Below the pieces are notes generated by a model, which saw only the letters and a list, made by a program, of their open reading frames with translations, ran no database searches and was not told the DNA's origin. From contig CAZFVY010000021.1 of NCBI GenBank assembly GCA_964522665.1, positions 7,860-71,859 of the forward strand: a stretch of DNA of 64,000 bases. Reading direction: 5' to 3'. Below are positions 8,547 through 17,501 of this stretch, piece after piece. The translations under genes were made by a program, and so were the position numbers. The stretch comes from CAZFVY01 sp964522665. GTDB lineage: Bacteria > Verrucomicrobiota > Verrucomicrobiia > Limisphaerales > CAZFVY01. Each line of letters starts with the position of its first letter. Position 1 is the first letter of the stretch.

Positions 8547-11500
8547 ATGCGTTTTTCGAGCCGAACTTGGTCTTTGCTGAGCCTTGCGCTTTTCCTGGCC
8601 GCCTATTTTTTGTGGCAGGAGGGGGAGAAACTGGAGGCGCGGCGCCGGTCGTCCGCTCCAGCGATTCGCTCAACTCAACCAAAGTCTGGCTCGCCGTTAA
8701 CCAATCTGCTGAGTTTTCAGCGTTCATCCACCGTCCGGCCGCCCGCCAGGGTCGCGGCGACCACCAACCGGTTCGCCCACCGACTGAGCAATACCGCCCA
8801 GCCTTTGGCTCAACTCATGCGTCGCGACACCGCGATACTGCTGCGTAACGCGTTAATCGATACCGCCAACGGCGCCAAGCTCGCCGTTCCGCCCGCGCTC
8901 AAGGCGAGCGGTTCACCGGGCAGCTACATCGTGCAATCGAAAGGGCCCTTGGATGACGCGTTTCGCGCTCGCCTGCGCGACGCAGGCGCGACGGTGGTCG
9001 CGTACGTTCCCAACAACGCGTATCTCGTGCGCGCCTCGGCGGAGGCCGCCTATCAATTGGCCGCGGCGCCGACGACGCAAGCGATTCTGCCGTACGAGCC
9101 GTACTATAAATTGAGCGCTGACCTCCTGAATTTTGCGTTGGATGGCAGTCCAATGACGGGGGATGGATTGCTGAACGTGCTTCTTTTTCCGGGGACGCGG
9201 GATTCCGCCTCGGCGGCGTTGCGCGCGCTGGGCGCCGAACCGGTGAGCGTCGAACGCTCAACGTTCGGGCCTCAATTGGTGGTCAAGGCGCCGGCGGACA
9301 GCCTGCTGGCGATCGCGCGGTTGGGCGACGTCCAGGCGATTGAACCACGGAGCGCCCGGGCGTTTATGAACGACCTGACGCGCGTTCGGCTGTCGGTGGC
9401 GACCAACACGACGACGCCGGTCAATTACTTGAATTTAACCGGTTCAAACGTGGTGGTGAACGTTAATGATTCCGGCGTCGATTCGAGCCATCCCGATTTG
9501 GCCGGGCGACTCCTTTCCTCCGACACTAACGCGCTGCAGGATCTTGACGGCCACGGCACCCATGTGGCGGGCATCATCGCCAGCAGCGGCGGGCTTTCGT
9601 CCACCGTGACCGGCGCCAGCGGGTCGGTTTCGAACGCGAGTTTTCGCGGGCTTGCGCCGGCCGCGAAGCTGTTCGTTCTGCCGGTCGATCCGAATTTCGG
9701 TCCTTTGGTTTCAGACGCTTACTTGCAGGAAACCGCGGCCCGCACGAATGTATTCATCTCCAACAACAGTTGGAACTACACGGGCGCGGCGGATTACGAT
9801 TTGGCGGCCGCGAGTTATGACGCGGCGGTTCGGGACGCGCTGCCGGAGACGCCGGGATCGCAGCCACTTTTGTTTGTGTTTTCGGCGGGCAACGCCGGCT
9901 TCGGAGACCAGCAGGGGCAGAATGGAGAATCGGGAAGCGTCGCCTCGCCGGCGACGGCCAAGAACGTTATTACCGTCGGGGCGCTCGATAGCATACGTGG
10001 TATCACGAATCAGGTCGTGCTCACTGATCCCAATTCCGGCATTACCACGACGAATGCTTTGTTTCTGCCGGACACGAGCGACGATACATTGGTGGCTCCG
10101 TTTTCGAGTCGTGGCAACGTCGGAGTGGGCACGGAGGGGACTTACGGCCGCTTCAAACCCGATCTGGTTGCGCCGGGCACGTTTATCGTTTCGACCCGTT
10201 CCGCAAGTTGGAAGCCGCTGCTCGTACTAACTAATTATTCCACCAACGTTGTCTCGGGCCAACTGATTGATCCACGCGGCACCAACCAGTACGCCGTATT
10301 TGTCCCGGACAACGCCGTGCAATTTGGGGTGCAGGTGATTCCGAATTTTGAGTCACCGTCGCCTTTTCCCGGGCTGCCGATCGATTTGCTGCTGGGCGAC
10401 AGCTATCCGACTTCGCGCGATTTCGTGCGGACCAACTATTTCTCCGTGCCGCCGGATCGTCCGTTGATCGCGGGCGATTGGTCTTACAGCATCGTGAATC
10501 CAGGGAACACCCAGGTTAGTTTCGACTTGGTGACGACGCTGATTACCACCAATGGCAACGGGAATTACTATCAGGTCTTGAGCAAATTGAACAACGGCTT
10601 GGGGCAGTACTACCGCTATGAATCCGGCACCAGCATGTCCGCCGCCTCGGTTTCCGGCCTGCTCGCGTTGATGCAGGAGTTTTTTCAACGTCAGTTGAGT
10701 CTGACCAACTTCAGCCCGGCGCTGATGAAGGCGCTCCTGATTAACGGCGCCCGCTCCGCCGGGCCGATTTACGATCTGACGCCCCAGAATAGCCTCAATA
10801 TCCAAGGCTGGGGCGTCCCCAATATCACGAATAGCATCCCGCTGGCGTTGACCAATGCCAGCGACCAGACGAGTTGGCCGGTGCGGTTCTTTGATCAAGC
10901 GACTAATCGCGTCCTGGCGACCGGCCAGCGACAGTCGTGGACGTTAAAGCTCTCCGCGGCCGCGCAGCAGGCGCCCTTGCGCGTCACGTTGGTCTGGACC
11001 GATCCGCCGGGAAATCCGGCCGTGGGCGTCAAATTGGTCAACGACCTTGATCTGGTGGTGACTGACCCTCAAAGTGGCACGGTTTACCTCGGCAACGACA
11101 TCGATCCGGGGTCGGATTTCAACACCGCCCGCGACCCCTCGAACGTGGGAACGAACGACATTGTTAACAATGTCGAAAACGTTTTTCTGCCCGCCGCTGG
11201 CAGTTCGAATCTGGTAATCTCGGTGATCGCGCGGCGAGTCAACGTGAATGCCGTCACCGCGAATACCAACGACGTGGTTCAGGACTACGCGCTCGTGATC
11301 TCGAGCGGCAACGGCGACGTGGACAGCCCGATCACCGAATTGACGGCGTTGCCTTCCGTCCCGGCGCCGCCGCCGACGGTGACGACGCTGACGAATGGAG
11401 CCCCGTTACTCCACGAGCGAGTCGGAGCGAATTTTCCGCTCACGAACGTTCTTGGGGGCGAGGTAAGCCAGTGGAATTTTTACGTCTTCACGAATTCGCC

Positions 11501-14500
11501 GCCGGCTACCAATTCCGCCGCCTATACCAATAGCGCGTCAGTAGGCTCCATCACCAATGGGAGTAACGTCGTTTTCGCGACTTTTTTGCCACCAAATCTG
11601 GGGTTGCCTCGCGCGACCGGCGCGGACGTGGACCTCTACGTCTCGACGAATTCGGCGTTGACCAATCTTGACCCGGTTGTCCTGGCGTCGGCCGATAAGT
11701 CGGTCGGTCGCGGCGGCACCGAGTTCGTATTTTACACGAACGCTCCGCTCGGCCAGGTCTATTACGTCGGCGTCAAGTCGGAAGACCAGCAGGGCGCCGA
11801 GTATGCGTTCATCGGCCTCTCGAGCAATATCCCGTTTGACCAAAGGGACGCGTTCGGCAACTTCATCGTGCAGGGGCAGCCGTTGCATGTTCCAATTCCT
11901 GACGGTTCGGCGGCGCACCCCGGAGGCGTGCTGATTTTTGCCCTCGCGACCCAGCCCATGCTCGTTCAGAAGGTCATCGTCAACAACGTCATTACGCATC
12001 CCAACATCGGTGACTTGCTTGGCAACGTGAGTCACAGCCAGAAGTTCGTCGTCCTGAACAATCATACGCTGGACAACGGCAATACCAATTTGTTGCACAC
12101 ATTCGTCTATGATGATAGTTCGAGCGGCCAAACGGTGAACAGCATTCATACCGACGGTCCCGGAAGCCTGAATGACTTCATCGGAGAACAAGGGCAGGGG
12201 CTTTGGCTGCTGACTATGGTGGATAATTCCCCCGGCTTTTCCGGCGTCGAAGAAAACTTCTCGCTGCTCCTCCAGCCCAGTCCGCTCGGCACGCCGACCG
12301 GCGTTCACGATACGGTCCAGGGGAACCGCGAAAACTGCTATTTTATTGACGTGCCGGCGACGGCCAGCCAGTTGAACGTCCTGATGAGCGACATGTCCGG
12401 ACCGTTGAACGTGTACGTTCGCCGAGAGCAACTGCCGACCTCGACTTTGTTTGACAAGTCCGCGCTGATGACGCCCACCAGCGGCACGCTAACGCTTGGA
12501 TTGCGCGACGTCCCGCCGCTCGTTTCGGGGCGCTATTTTGTTTGCGTATTCAACCCCGGCGCCAGCGCCGTCAGCTACACGATCACCATTAACACGTCGG
12601 CGAACTTGCCGGCGAACTTCGTGCTGCATGAAGACTCGACCGGCTCGTTACCGATTCAGGACGACGCGCTGACGCGGGCGATACTCAACGTCCCGCTACA
12701 ACGACTGATCACCGAGTTGCAGGTGGGCGTTCGCATCGACCATCCCCGCGCTTCGGATTTGGTGCTTCATTTGGTCAGTCCGCAAGGGACGCGCGTGCTG
12801 TTGGCTGAGAACCGTGGCGGACTAAGTACGCAGGGCTACGGAAGTGGAAGCGGCACGAACATGGTGATGGCGACGTTTGCGGATAATCCAGATTTGTCGG
12901 GCGTGCCTATTAAATTCGCAACCTCTCCATTCACGAATAATCTGGCCGTCGTGGCGGCGACCAATCCACCCGTCATGGCGGACGGATTCGAAAACGCGAC
13001 CCCGGGACTTTATCCCGCGGGCAGCTACGTCTCGGGTTGGCTCGTGGTGCATGGGACCGCGGAAGTGGAAGGGCCGCAAAATGGTCCGGATAGCGGAAAC
13101 AATTTTCTGGTGCTCGGCGTCAACGCCAAGGGCGCGTCCAAGATTTCGACGAATATCGTGACCACGCCGGGCGGGCTTTACACGATTTCCTTTGCCTACA
13201 ATGGCGGACCAAACGATTCGCTGGCCTTTCTGACGAACGGCGTCGCGGTAAAGTATTTTCAGTCGGTTGGACACTGGTACCATACTTCAATTGTGTTCCA
13301 AGCCCTCAGCCCGTTGACCTCGGTTGAATTGTCCACCCTGACGACGGGCATCCCGGCCGTCGATTCCGTCAAAGTTTTCCAAAACCCGGCGGCGGCGCAC
13401 TCTTACGTGTTGCCGGAAGAGGCGCTGACGAGCTTTGTCGGCGAATCGACGCTGGGCGACTGGACGCTGGAGATTCTCGATGATCGCGCTGGTCCGCCGG
13501 ACGCGAACCCGGCGTTGCTGGCGTGGGAACTGCAATTCACAATCGCGCCGACCAACACCACGACCGTGACGCTGACGAACTGCACTCCCTACACCGACGT
13601 CGTTTCGGGTAGCGATTTTAAGTATTTTGTGGTGGATGTTCCCCGGGCGGCCACGAGGGCGACGAATATCCTCGAAGGAACCGGCGATCTGGTCTTGTAC
13701 GGTGATCAAACGGGGCTGCCGGTCGGCTCGCAGCCGCCGGACTCATACTTGGTGGATGACAACGGCTGTTGCGGCTTGGGTGAGTCCCTGCTGCTGACCA
13801 CCAATTCACCCGTGAACGCGCCGCTCAGGCCGGGCCAGCGCTACTATTTGGCGGTCGGAAATTTTCCGGGGTCGCCGGCCACTAACAGTTTCTCCCTCCG
13901 TGTTTGCTTCGACCACACGGACGCCGAGCTGTTTAACTTAACCGCCCTGACCAATCAGATTCCCTATACAAACTCGATCCCCGCCACCAACGCGCTCGAC
14001 TACTACCAATTCACGGTCTCCTCGAACGCCGTCAGTGTGAGCTTCGACCTTTTCCCCTTCGACGGAGACGTCAATTTGGTAGTCAGGAAGGCTCAAAATG
14101 TGGTCGATCCGCTGCCGACGACCAGCGTATTTGACTACGCCAGCGCGAATGGCGGGACGTTGCCTGACGAGGTGACCGTCGTGAGCAATTCAATTCCGGT
14201 TCCGCTTTCCGCGGGAGTGTGGTATTTGGGCGTTTACAACACCACGACGAATACGGTCAACTACCGGATCGTAGCGACCGAGATCACCCAAGGGATTCCG
14301 GTCATTACCTTGACTAACGCGGTGCCCGATAATAGTTCAGCGGGCGTTAGCAGCGTCGCGGACAAATACTTCAAATTTACGGTGGGGACTAACGCTCCGG
14401 TGGTGGAGTTCGAAGTCTATAACTTGACGGGACCGGCGGATTTCTTGATCCAAGACGGCGCCCCTCCGACCTACAGCGGCAACTACAGCCTCGCTCAAGT

Positions 14501-16331
14501 TTCGCCGACCTTGCCTGGCAAGTTCATAGTGCGGCAAAGCGACAACTTCCCGGTGATCGCGGGAGATTGGTATCTGGCCGTGATCAATAGGGAACAAACG
14601 AATATCAATTACACGGTCCGTGCGACGGTCCTTTCAACCAATCCGGTTTTCATCACCTTGACGAATGCCATACCGTACACGAACCTCGTCGCCGGTTCTA
14701 GCGCGACGACGGTTGAGTCCGACTATTATCAGATCAATGTCGCGACCAATACGAAGTACGCGGAATTCCGTCTTTTCCCTATTAGCGGAGGCGTGAGCCT
14801 CGAGGTGAGTAATGATCCCACGTTCCCGTCGCCACACTATAGCAGCGCCAATCCCGGGCCGAGTAACCAGACGATTCTGGTGGGGCAAGGGTCGGCGCCA
14901 GTTTCGCTTGGCTCCGGGTTGTGGTATCTGCGAGTCAGCAACTTGGACGCGCCGGCCACCGTTTATTCGGTTCGTGTGGACGAGATACCTACCGGTGGAG
15001 CGGCAATCCTTCCGCTAGATGGCAATGAGTTGTCAGGAATACTCGCCCCGGGCGCCCCCGACTATTATCTGCTGAGCGTGCCGACGAATGGGTTTATCTT
15101 TGTGGGTATCGATCCCTCAGTGATTGGGGTTGTGAATGCGTATTTGCGGAAAGGCTTGCCGTATCCGGACGCGGTTAACTTTGACTTTAAGGGCGTCGAG
15201 AATCCTCTGGGCGGACAAGTGGACATCGACCCGAACAACGCGGTTGGCCCAGGAGATTATTATTTGATGATAACCAACACGAGCTCGGCCATCATCGACT
15301 ATGGCGTCTTCGCTTCTCTCCGAATCATTGCGCCGCCACCGAACACTAATTTCGTTATCTCGCCTGGCGTGTCCGTGACGAACGGCTCGGTCTGCTTGAC
15401 TTGGAATTCCGTCTTGAACGCGACGTACACCATCGAGGCCAAGACCAACCTTGCGGATGCCAACTGGAGTGTCGTCCTCACCAATGTGATCGGCGGAAGC
15501 CCCACTACACTGCAATGTTTTCCCGAGACCGGCGTGGATCGGTTCTTCCGCGTGGTGCAGGGGGCGATAACCAATCCGCCGGTCGTTCCGCCACCGACGA
15601 ATTTTGTGATCAACCCTGGAGTGACTGTCACGAACGGCTCGGTCTGCTTGACTTGGAATTCTGTTTTGAACGCGACGTACACAATCGAGGCCAAGACCAA
15701 CCTTGCGGACGCCAACTGGAGCGTCGTCCTTACCAATCTGATCGGCGGAAGCCCCACAACGCAAAAATGTTTTCCCGAGACCGGTGTGGATCGGTTTTTC
15801 CGCGTAGTGCAGGGGGCGATAACCAATCCGCCGGTGGTTCCGCCACCGACGAACTTTGTGATTAACCCTGGGGTGACAGTCGCGAACGGTTTGGTGTGCT
15901 TAACTTGGAACTCTGTTTTGAACGCGACGTACGCCATCGAAGCCAAGACCAATCTTACGGACGCCAGCTGGAGCGTTGTCCTGACCAATTTGATCGGTGG
16001 AAGCCCCACAACCCAGAAATGTTTCCCCGAGACTGGCGTGGATCGATTCTTCCGGGTGGTGCAGGGCTCAATAACCAACCCTCCGGTGGTTCCGCCATCG
16101 ACGAATTTACTGATCAACCCCGGGGTGACGGTCACTACTGGTTCGGTCTGCTTGACTTGGAATTCTATCTCGAACGCGACCTATAGCATCCAATACAAGA
16201 CGCATCTTACAGACGCAGCTTGGAGCGATGTTGCCACAAACATCGTGGGCGCGAGTTCAACGACGAAGAAATGCTTTCCGGAGACAGGGGTAAATGGGTT
16301 CTTCCGTGTCGTTCAAGTTGCCGCACCATAA
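8547..16331 (+). CDS. Secreted subtilisin-family (S8) protease with P-, PPC- and C-terminal repeat domains
   Basis: A 2594-residue protein with a membrane-targeting N-terminus (SLLSLALFLAAYFLW, residues 10-24). The S8 domain spans about residues 280-780 with Asp308 (VNDSGVDSSHPDL), His336 (DGHGTHVAG), oxyanion Asn449 (SAGNAGFG) and Ser696 (SGTSMSAASVSG). The usual Pro after GTSMxx is Ser, and about 140 extra residues separate VAPGTFIVS from the serine motif. Then come a proprotein-convertase P-like domain (about 1110-1250), a second P-like domain split by a galactose-binding-like insert (about 1365-1665), several PPC-like beta domains, and four C-terminal repeats. It lies 24 bases after the cassette and may be its cargo. 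The family is certain; substrate and localisation are inferred. Confidence 0.9.
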   Translation: MRFSSRTWSLLSLALFLAAYFLWQEGEKLEARRRSSAPAIRSTQPKSGSPLTNLLSFQRSSTVRPPARVAATTNRFAHRLSNTAQPLAQLMRRDTAILLRNALIDTANGAKLAVPPALKASGSPGSYIVQSKGPLDDAFRARLRDAGATVVAYVPNNAYLVRASAEAAYQLAAAPTTQAILPYEPYYKLSADLLNFALDGSPMTGDGLLNVLLFPGTRDSASAALRALGAEPVSVERSTFGPQLVVKAPADSLLAIARLGDVQAIEPRSARAFMNDLTRVRLSVATNTTTPVNYLNLTGSNVVVNVNDSGVDSSHPDLAGRLLSSDTNALQDLDGHGTHVAGIIASSGGLSSTVTGASGSVSNASFRGLAPAAKLFVLPVDPNFGPLVSDAYLQETAARTNVFISNNSWNYTGAADYDLAAASYDAAVRDALPETPGSQPLLFVFSAGNAGFGDQQGQNGESGSVASPATAKNVITVGALDSIRGITNQVVLTDPNSGITTTNALFLPDTSDDTLVAPFSSRGNVGVGTEGTYGRFKPDLVAPGTFIVSTRSASWKPLLVLTNYSTNVVSGQLIDPRGTNQYAVFVPDNAVQFGVQVIPNFESPSPFPGLPIDLLLGDSYPTSRDFVRTNYFSVPPDRPLIAGDWSYSIVNPGNTQVSFDLVTTLITTNGNGNYYQVLSKLNNGLGQYYRYESGTSMSAASVSGLLALMQEFFQRQLSLTNFSPALMKALLINGARSAGPIYDLTPQNSLNIQGWGVPNITNSIPLALTNASDQTSWPVRFFDQATNRVLATGQRQSWTLKLSAAAQQAPLRVTLVWTDPPGNPAVGVKLVNDLDLVVTDPQSGTVYLGNDIDPGSDFNTARDPSNVGTNDIVNNVENVFLPAAGSSNLVISVIARRVNVNAVTANTNDVVQDYALVISSGNGDVDSPITELTALPSVPAPPPTVTTLTNGAPLLHERVGANFPLTNVLGGEVSQWNFYVFTNSPPATNSAAYTNSASVGSITNGSNVVFATFLPPNLGLPRATGADVDLYVSTNSALTNLDPVVLASADKSVGRGGTEFVFYTNAPLGQVYYVGVKSEDQQGAEYAFIGLSSNIPFDQRDAFGNFIVQGQPLHVPIPDGSAAHPGGVLIFALATQPMLVQKVIVNNVITHPNIGDLLGNVSHSQKFVVLNNHTLDNGNTNLLHTFVYDDSSSGQTVNSIHTDGPGSLNDFIGEQGQGLWLLTMVDNSPGFSGVEENFSLLLQPSPLGTPTGVHDTVQGNRENCYFIDVPATASQLNVLMSDMSGPLNVYVRREQLPTSTLFDKSALMTPTSGTLTLGLRDVPPLVSGRYFVCVFNPGASAVSYTITINTSANLPANFVLHEDSTGSLPIQDDALTRAILNVPLQRLITELQVGVRIDHPRASDLVLHLVSPQGTRVLLAENRGGLSTQGYGSGSGTNMVMATFADNPDLSGVPIKFATSPFTNNLAVVAATNPPVMADGFENATPGLYPAGSYVSGWLVVHGTAEVEGPQNGPDSGNNFLVLGVNAKGASKISTNIVTTPGGLYTISFAYNGGPNDSLAFLTNGVAVKYFQSVGHWYHTSIVFQALSPLTSVELSTLTTGIPAVDSVKVFQNPAAAHSYVLPEEALTSFVGESTLGDWTLEILDDRAGPPDANPALLAWELQFTIAPTNTTTVTLTNCTPYTDVVSGSDFKYFVVDVPRAATRATNILEGTGDLVLYGDQTGLPVGSQPPDSYLVDDNGCCGLGESLLLTTNSPVNAPLRPGQRYYLAVGNFPGSPATNSFSLRVCFDHTDAELFNLTALTNQIPYTNSIPATNALDYYQFTVSSNAVSVSFDLFPFDGDVNLVVRKAQNVVDPLPTTSVFDYASANGGTLPDEVTVVSNSIPVPLSAGVWYLGVYNTTTNTVNYRIVATEITQGIPVITLTNAVPDNSSAGVSSVADKYFKFTVGTNAPVVEFEVYNLTGPADFLIQDGAPPTYSGNYSLAQVSPTLPGKFIVRQSDNFPVIAGDWYLAVINREQTNINYTVRATVLSTNPVFITLTNAIPYTNLVAGSSATTVESDYYQINVATNTKYAEFRLFPISGGVSLEVSNDPTFPSPHYSSANPGPSNQTILVGQGSAPVSLGSGLWYLRVSNLDAPATVYSVRVDEIPTGGAAILPLDGNELSGILAPGAPDYYLLSVPTNGFIFVGIDPSVIGVVNAYLRKGLPYPDAVNFDFKGVENPLGGQVDIDPNNAVGPGDYYLMITNTSSAIIDYGVFASLRIIAPPPNTNFVISPGVSVTNGSVCLTWNSVLNATYTIEAKTNLADANWSVVLTNVIGGSPTTLQCFPETGVDRFFRVVQGAITNPPVVPPPTNFVINPGVTVTNGSVCLTWNSVLNATYTIEAKTNLADANWSVVLTNLIGGSPTTQKCFPETGVDRFFRVVQGAITNPPVVPPPTNFVINPGVTVANGLVCLTWNSVLNATYAIEAKTNLTDASWSVVLTNLIGGSPTTQKCFPETGVDRFFRVVQGSITNPPVVPPSTNLLINPGVTVTTGSVCLTWNSISNATYSIQYKTHLTDAAWSDVATNIVGASSTTKKCFPETGVNGFFRVVQVAAP
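15348..16331 (+). repeat. Four tandem 252-bp (84-residue) repeats at the 3' end of the subtilase gene
   Basis: Units start at 15348, 15600, 15852 and 16104, exactly 252 bases apart; the last is shorter and ends at the stop codon. Each encodes (N)F-V-I-x-P-G-V, a CLTWNS strand, Y-x-I-E-A-K-T-x-L, a W-S-V core, GGSPTT, CFPETGVD and FFRVVQ. The first three units are nearly identical in DNA as well as protein, pointing to recent duplication. Unit four is the most divergent and forms the mature C-terminus. Similar single-copy ends occur in the proteins at 21810-25994, 35634-39578 and 51588-53219. Confidence 0.95.
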
Positions 16332-16415
16332 GCGTCGATCTACGGTTTTAAGATGGTCGCGGGTTGAGGCGTGCGTGGCGAAGGGCTCGGTGTTGATTTG
16401 CAAACGGGGAGGCGT

Positions 16416-16442
16416 CAAAGAATTGGCTTGAAAAACCGACTC
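16416..16442 (+). promoter_or_regulatory. Weak sigma-28-like promoter candidate upstream of flagellin
   Basis: CAAAGAAT at 16416-16423 and ACCGACTC at 16435-16442 are separated by 11 bases, the exact spacing of the FliA consensus TAAAGTTT-N11-GCCGATAA. They match it at 5 of 8 and 4 of 8 positions, including AAAG and CCGA. It lies about 150 bases before the flagellin ATG, in the 262-base gap after the subtilase gene. The match could be chance; nothing else in the gap was recognised. Confidence 0.25.
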
Positions 16443-16593
16443 CGATCGGTATTGTATAGGCGTTGGTTCACCTAAATTGCGGCTTCGAGCCACAATTGAG
16501 GGGTGAATCCACGCTCCGGCGGCTCGCGCTGAAGGGACTTGAATCCGTTTCGGCGGGCGGTTCGTAGCGGTCAGACAGAAACGGGATCACGAT

Positions 16594-17457
16594 ATGGCCG
16601 TCAATCCAATCTTTTCGATCGATGCCAATAGTTCGGCGCTGACGACGTTGGGCTTTTTGAATTCAACCTCGGTGGATTTGGCGAATTCGCTGGCTCGCCT
16701 TTCGTCGGGATTAAGAATTGTCTCTCCGGCTGACGACCCCGGAGGTTTGGCGCAATCGATCACGCTCTCCGCCCAGGCGAGCCGGGCCACGGCCGCGTCC
16801 ACGGTCATTACCAACGCGACCAGCTTCAGCAACAGCCAGAATTCATTCCTTACCCAGGTGCAAAGCTCGTTGACGCAGCTCAGCGATTTGGCGGTTTCAG
16901 CGCAGAGCGGCACGGCGACGCCGGCGGACATCTCCACCTACACGACAGAATTTGTTCAGTTGCAGAACTTTATCAGTGATGTCGGCAATAAGCAGTTCAA
17001 CGGCATCAACCTTTTCGGCGGGCAGGGCCTCTCGGTGATCACCGGCGGTGATTCAAGCAATACCTTTAACCTGACGCCGATCGATCTGGCCAACGCGTCA
17101 CCGTCCGTGGGGCTGGCTTCGGCCTACGACACCTCGGCGGTCACCATCGGCACGGCCGCGGCCGCCGCCTCCGCGCAGAGCGTGATCGCGACGGCGATAC
17201 AGACGGTCGGCATGATGATCGCCAACGTCGGCTCGAACGTGGAGCGACTGAATCTCACCAACGATAGCCAAACGAGCCTGGCCACGAACCTCACCAACGC
17301 GAGCAACGCCATCACGAAGGTTGACCTGCCGACCGAGATCGCGAATTTCTCGCAATTATCTTTGCTCCAACAGACGCAGAACGAGGCGTTGGCGCAGGAA
17401 CTGTTGCTGCCGCAGCTCAGCCTCAACTTGTTGACCAGCTTGCCCAAGCTGGGTTGA
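16594..17457 (+). CDS. Flagellin, short form lacking a D2/D3 region
   Basis: A 287-residue protein with both conserved flagellin ends. The N-terminal D0/D1 has ARLSSGLRIVSPADDPGGLA (residues 34-53), corresponding to the typical 'LSSG.RI..A.DD.AG.A' block. The C-terminal D1/D0 has DLPTEIANFSQLSLLQQTQ then ALAQELLLPQLSLNLL, matching '.DMA.E......ILQQA...LAQAN..PQ.VL.LL'. The centre is short, so the filament would lack large surface domains. A six-residue tail follows the usual end. No other flagellar, chemotaxis or FliD/FliS gene is present in the window, so the gene is isolated. It would be exported by a flagellar type III apparatus encoded elsewhere, if one exists. GGGA 8-9 bases before ATG 16594 may be the ribosome site. 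Confidence 0.9.
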   Translation: MAVNPIFSIDANSSALTTLGFLNSTSVDLANSLARLSSGLRIVSPADDPGGLAQSITLSAQASRATAASTVITNATSFSNSQNSFLTQVQSSLTQLSDLAVSAQSGTATPADISTYTTEFVQLQNFISDVGNKQFNGINLFGGQGLSVITGGDSSNTFNLTPIDLANASPSVGLASAYDTSAVTIGTAAAAASAQSVIATAIQTVGMMIANVGSNVERLNLTNDSQTSLATNLTNASNAITKVDLPTEIANFSQLSLLQQTQNEALAQELLLPQLSLNLLTSLPKLG

Positions 17458-17501
17458 CGCCGGTGAGCCGCGGCGTCGGTTCGCCCCCTCCGCGCAGGCG
17501 C

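Noticed and set aside
15299..16135. A repetitive minus-strand open frame opposite the subtilase repeats
   Set aside because: Its repeats only mirror the 252-bp coding repeats of the plus strand, and it has no start region or family features.
16332..16593. Sigma-54 promoter for flagellin (TTGG near 16462 with TTGC near 16476)
   Set aside because: The GG and GC elements are 12 bases apart, not the required 10, so the site does not fit.
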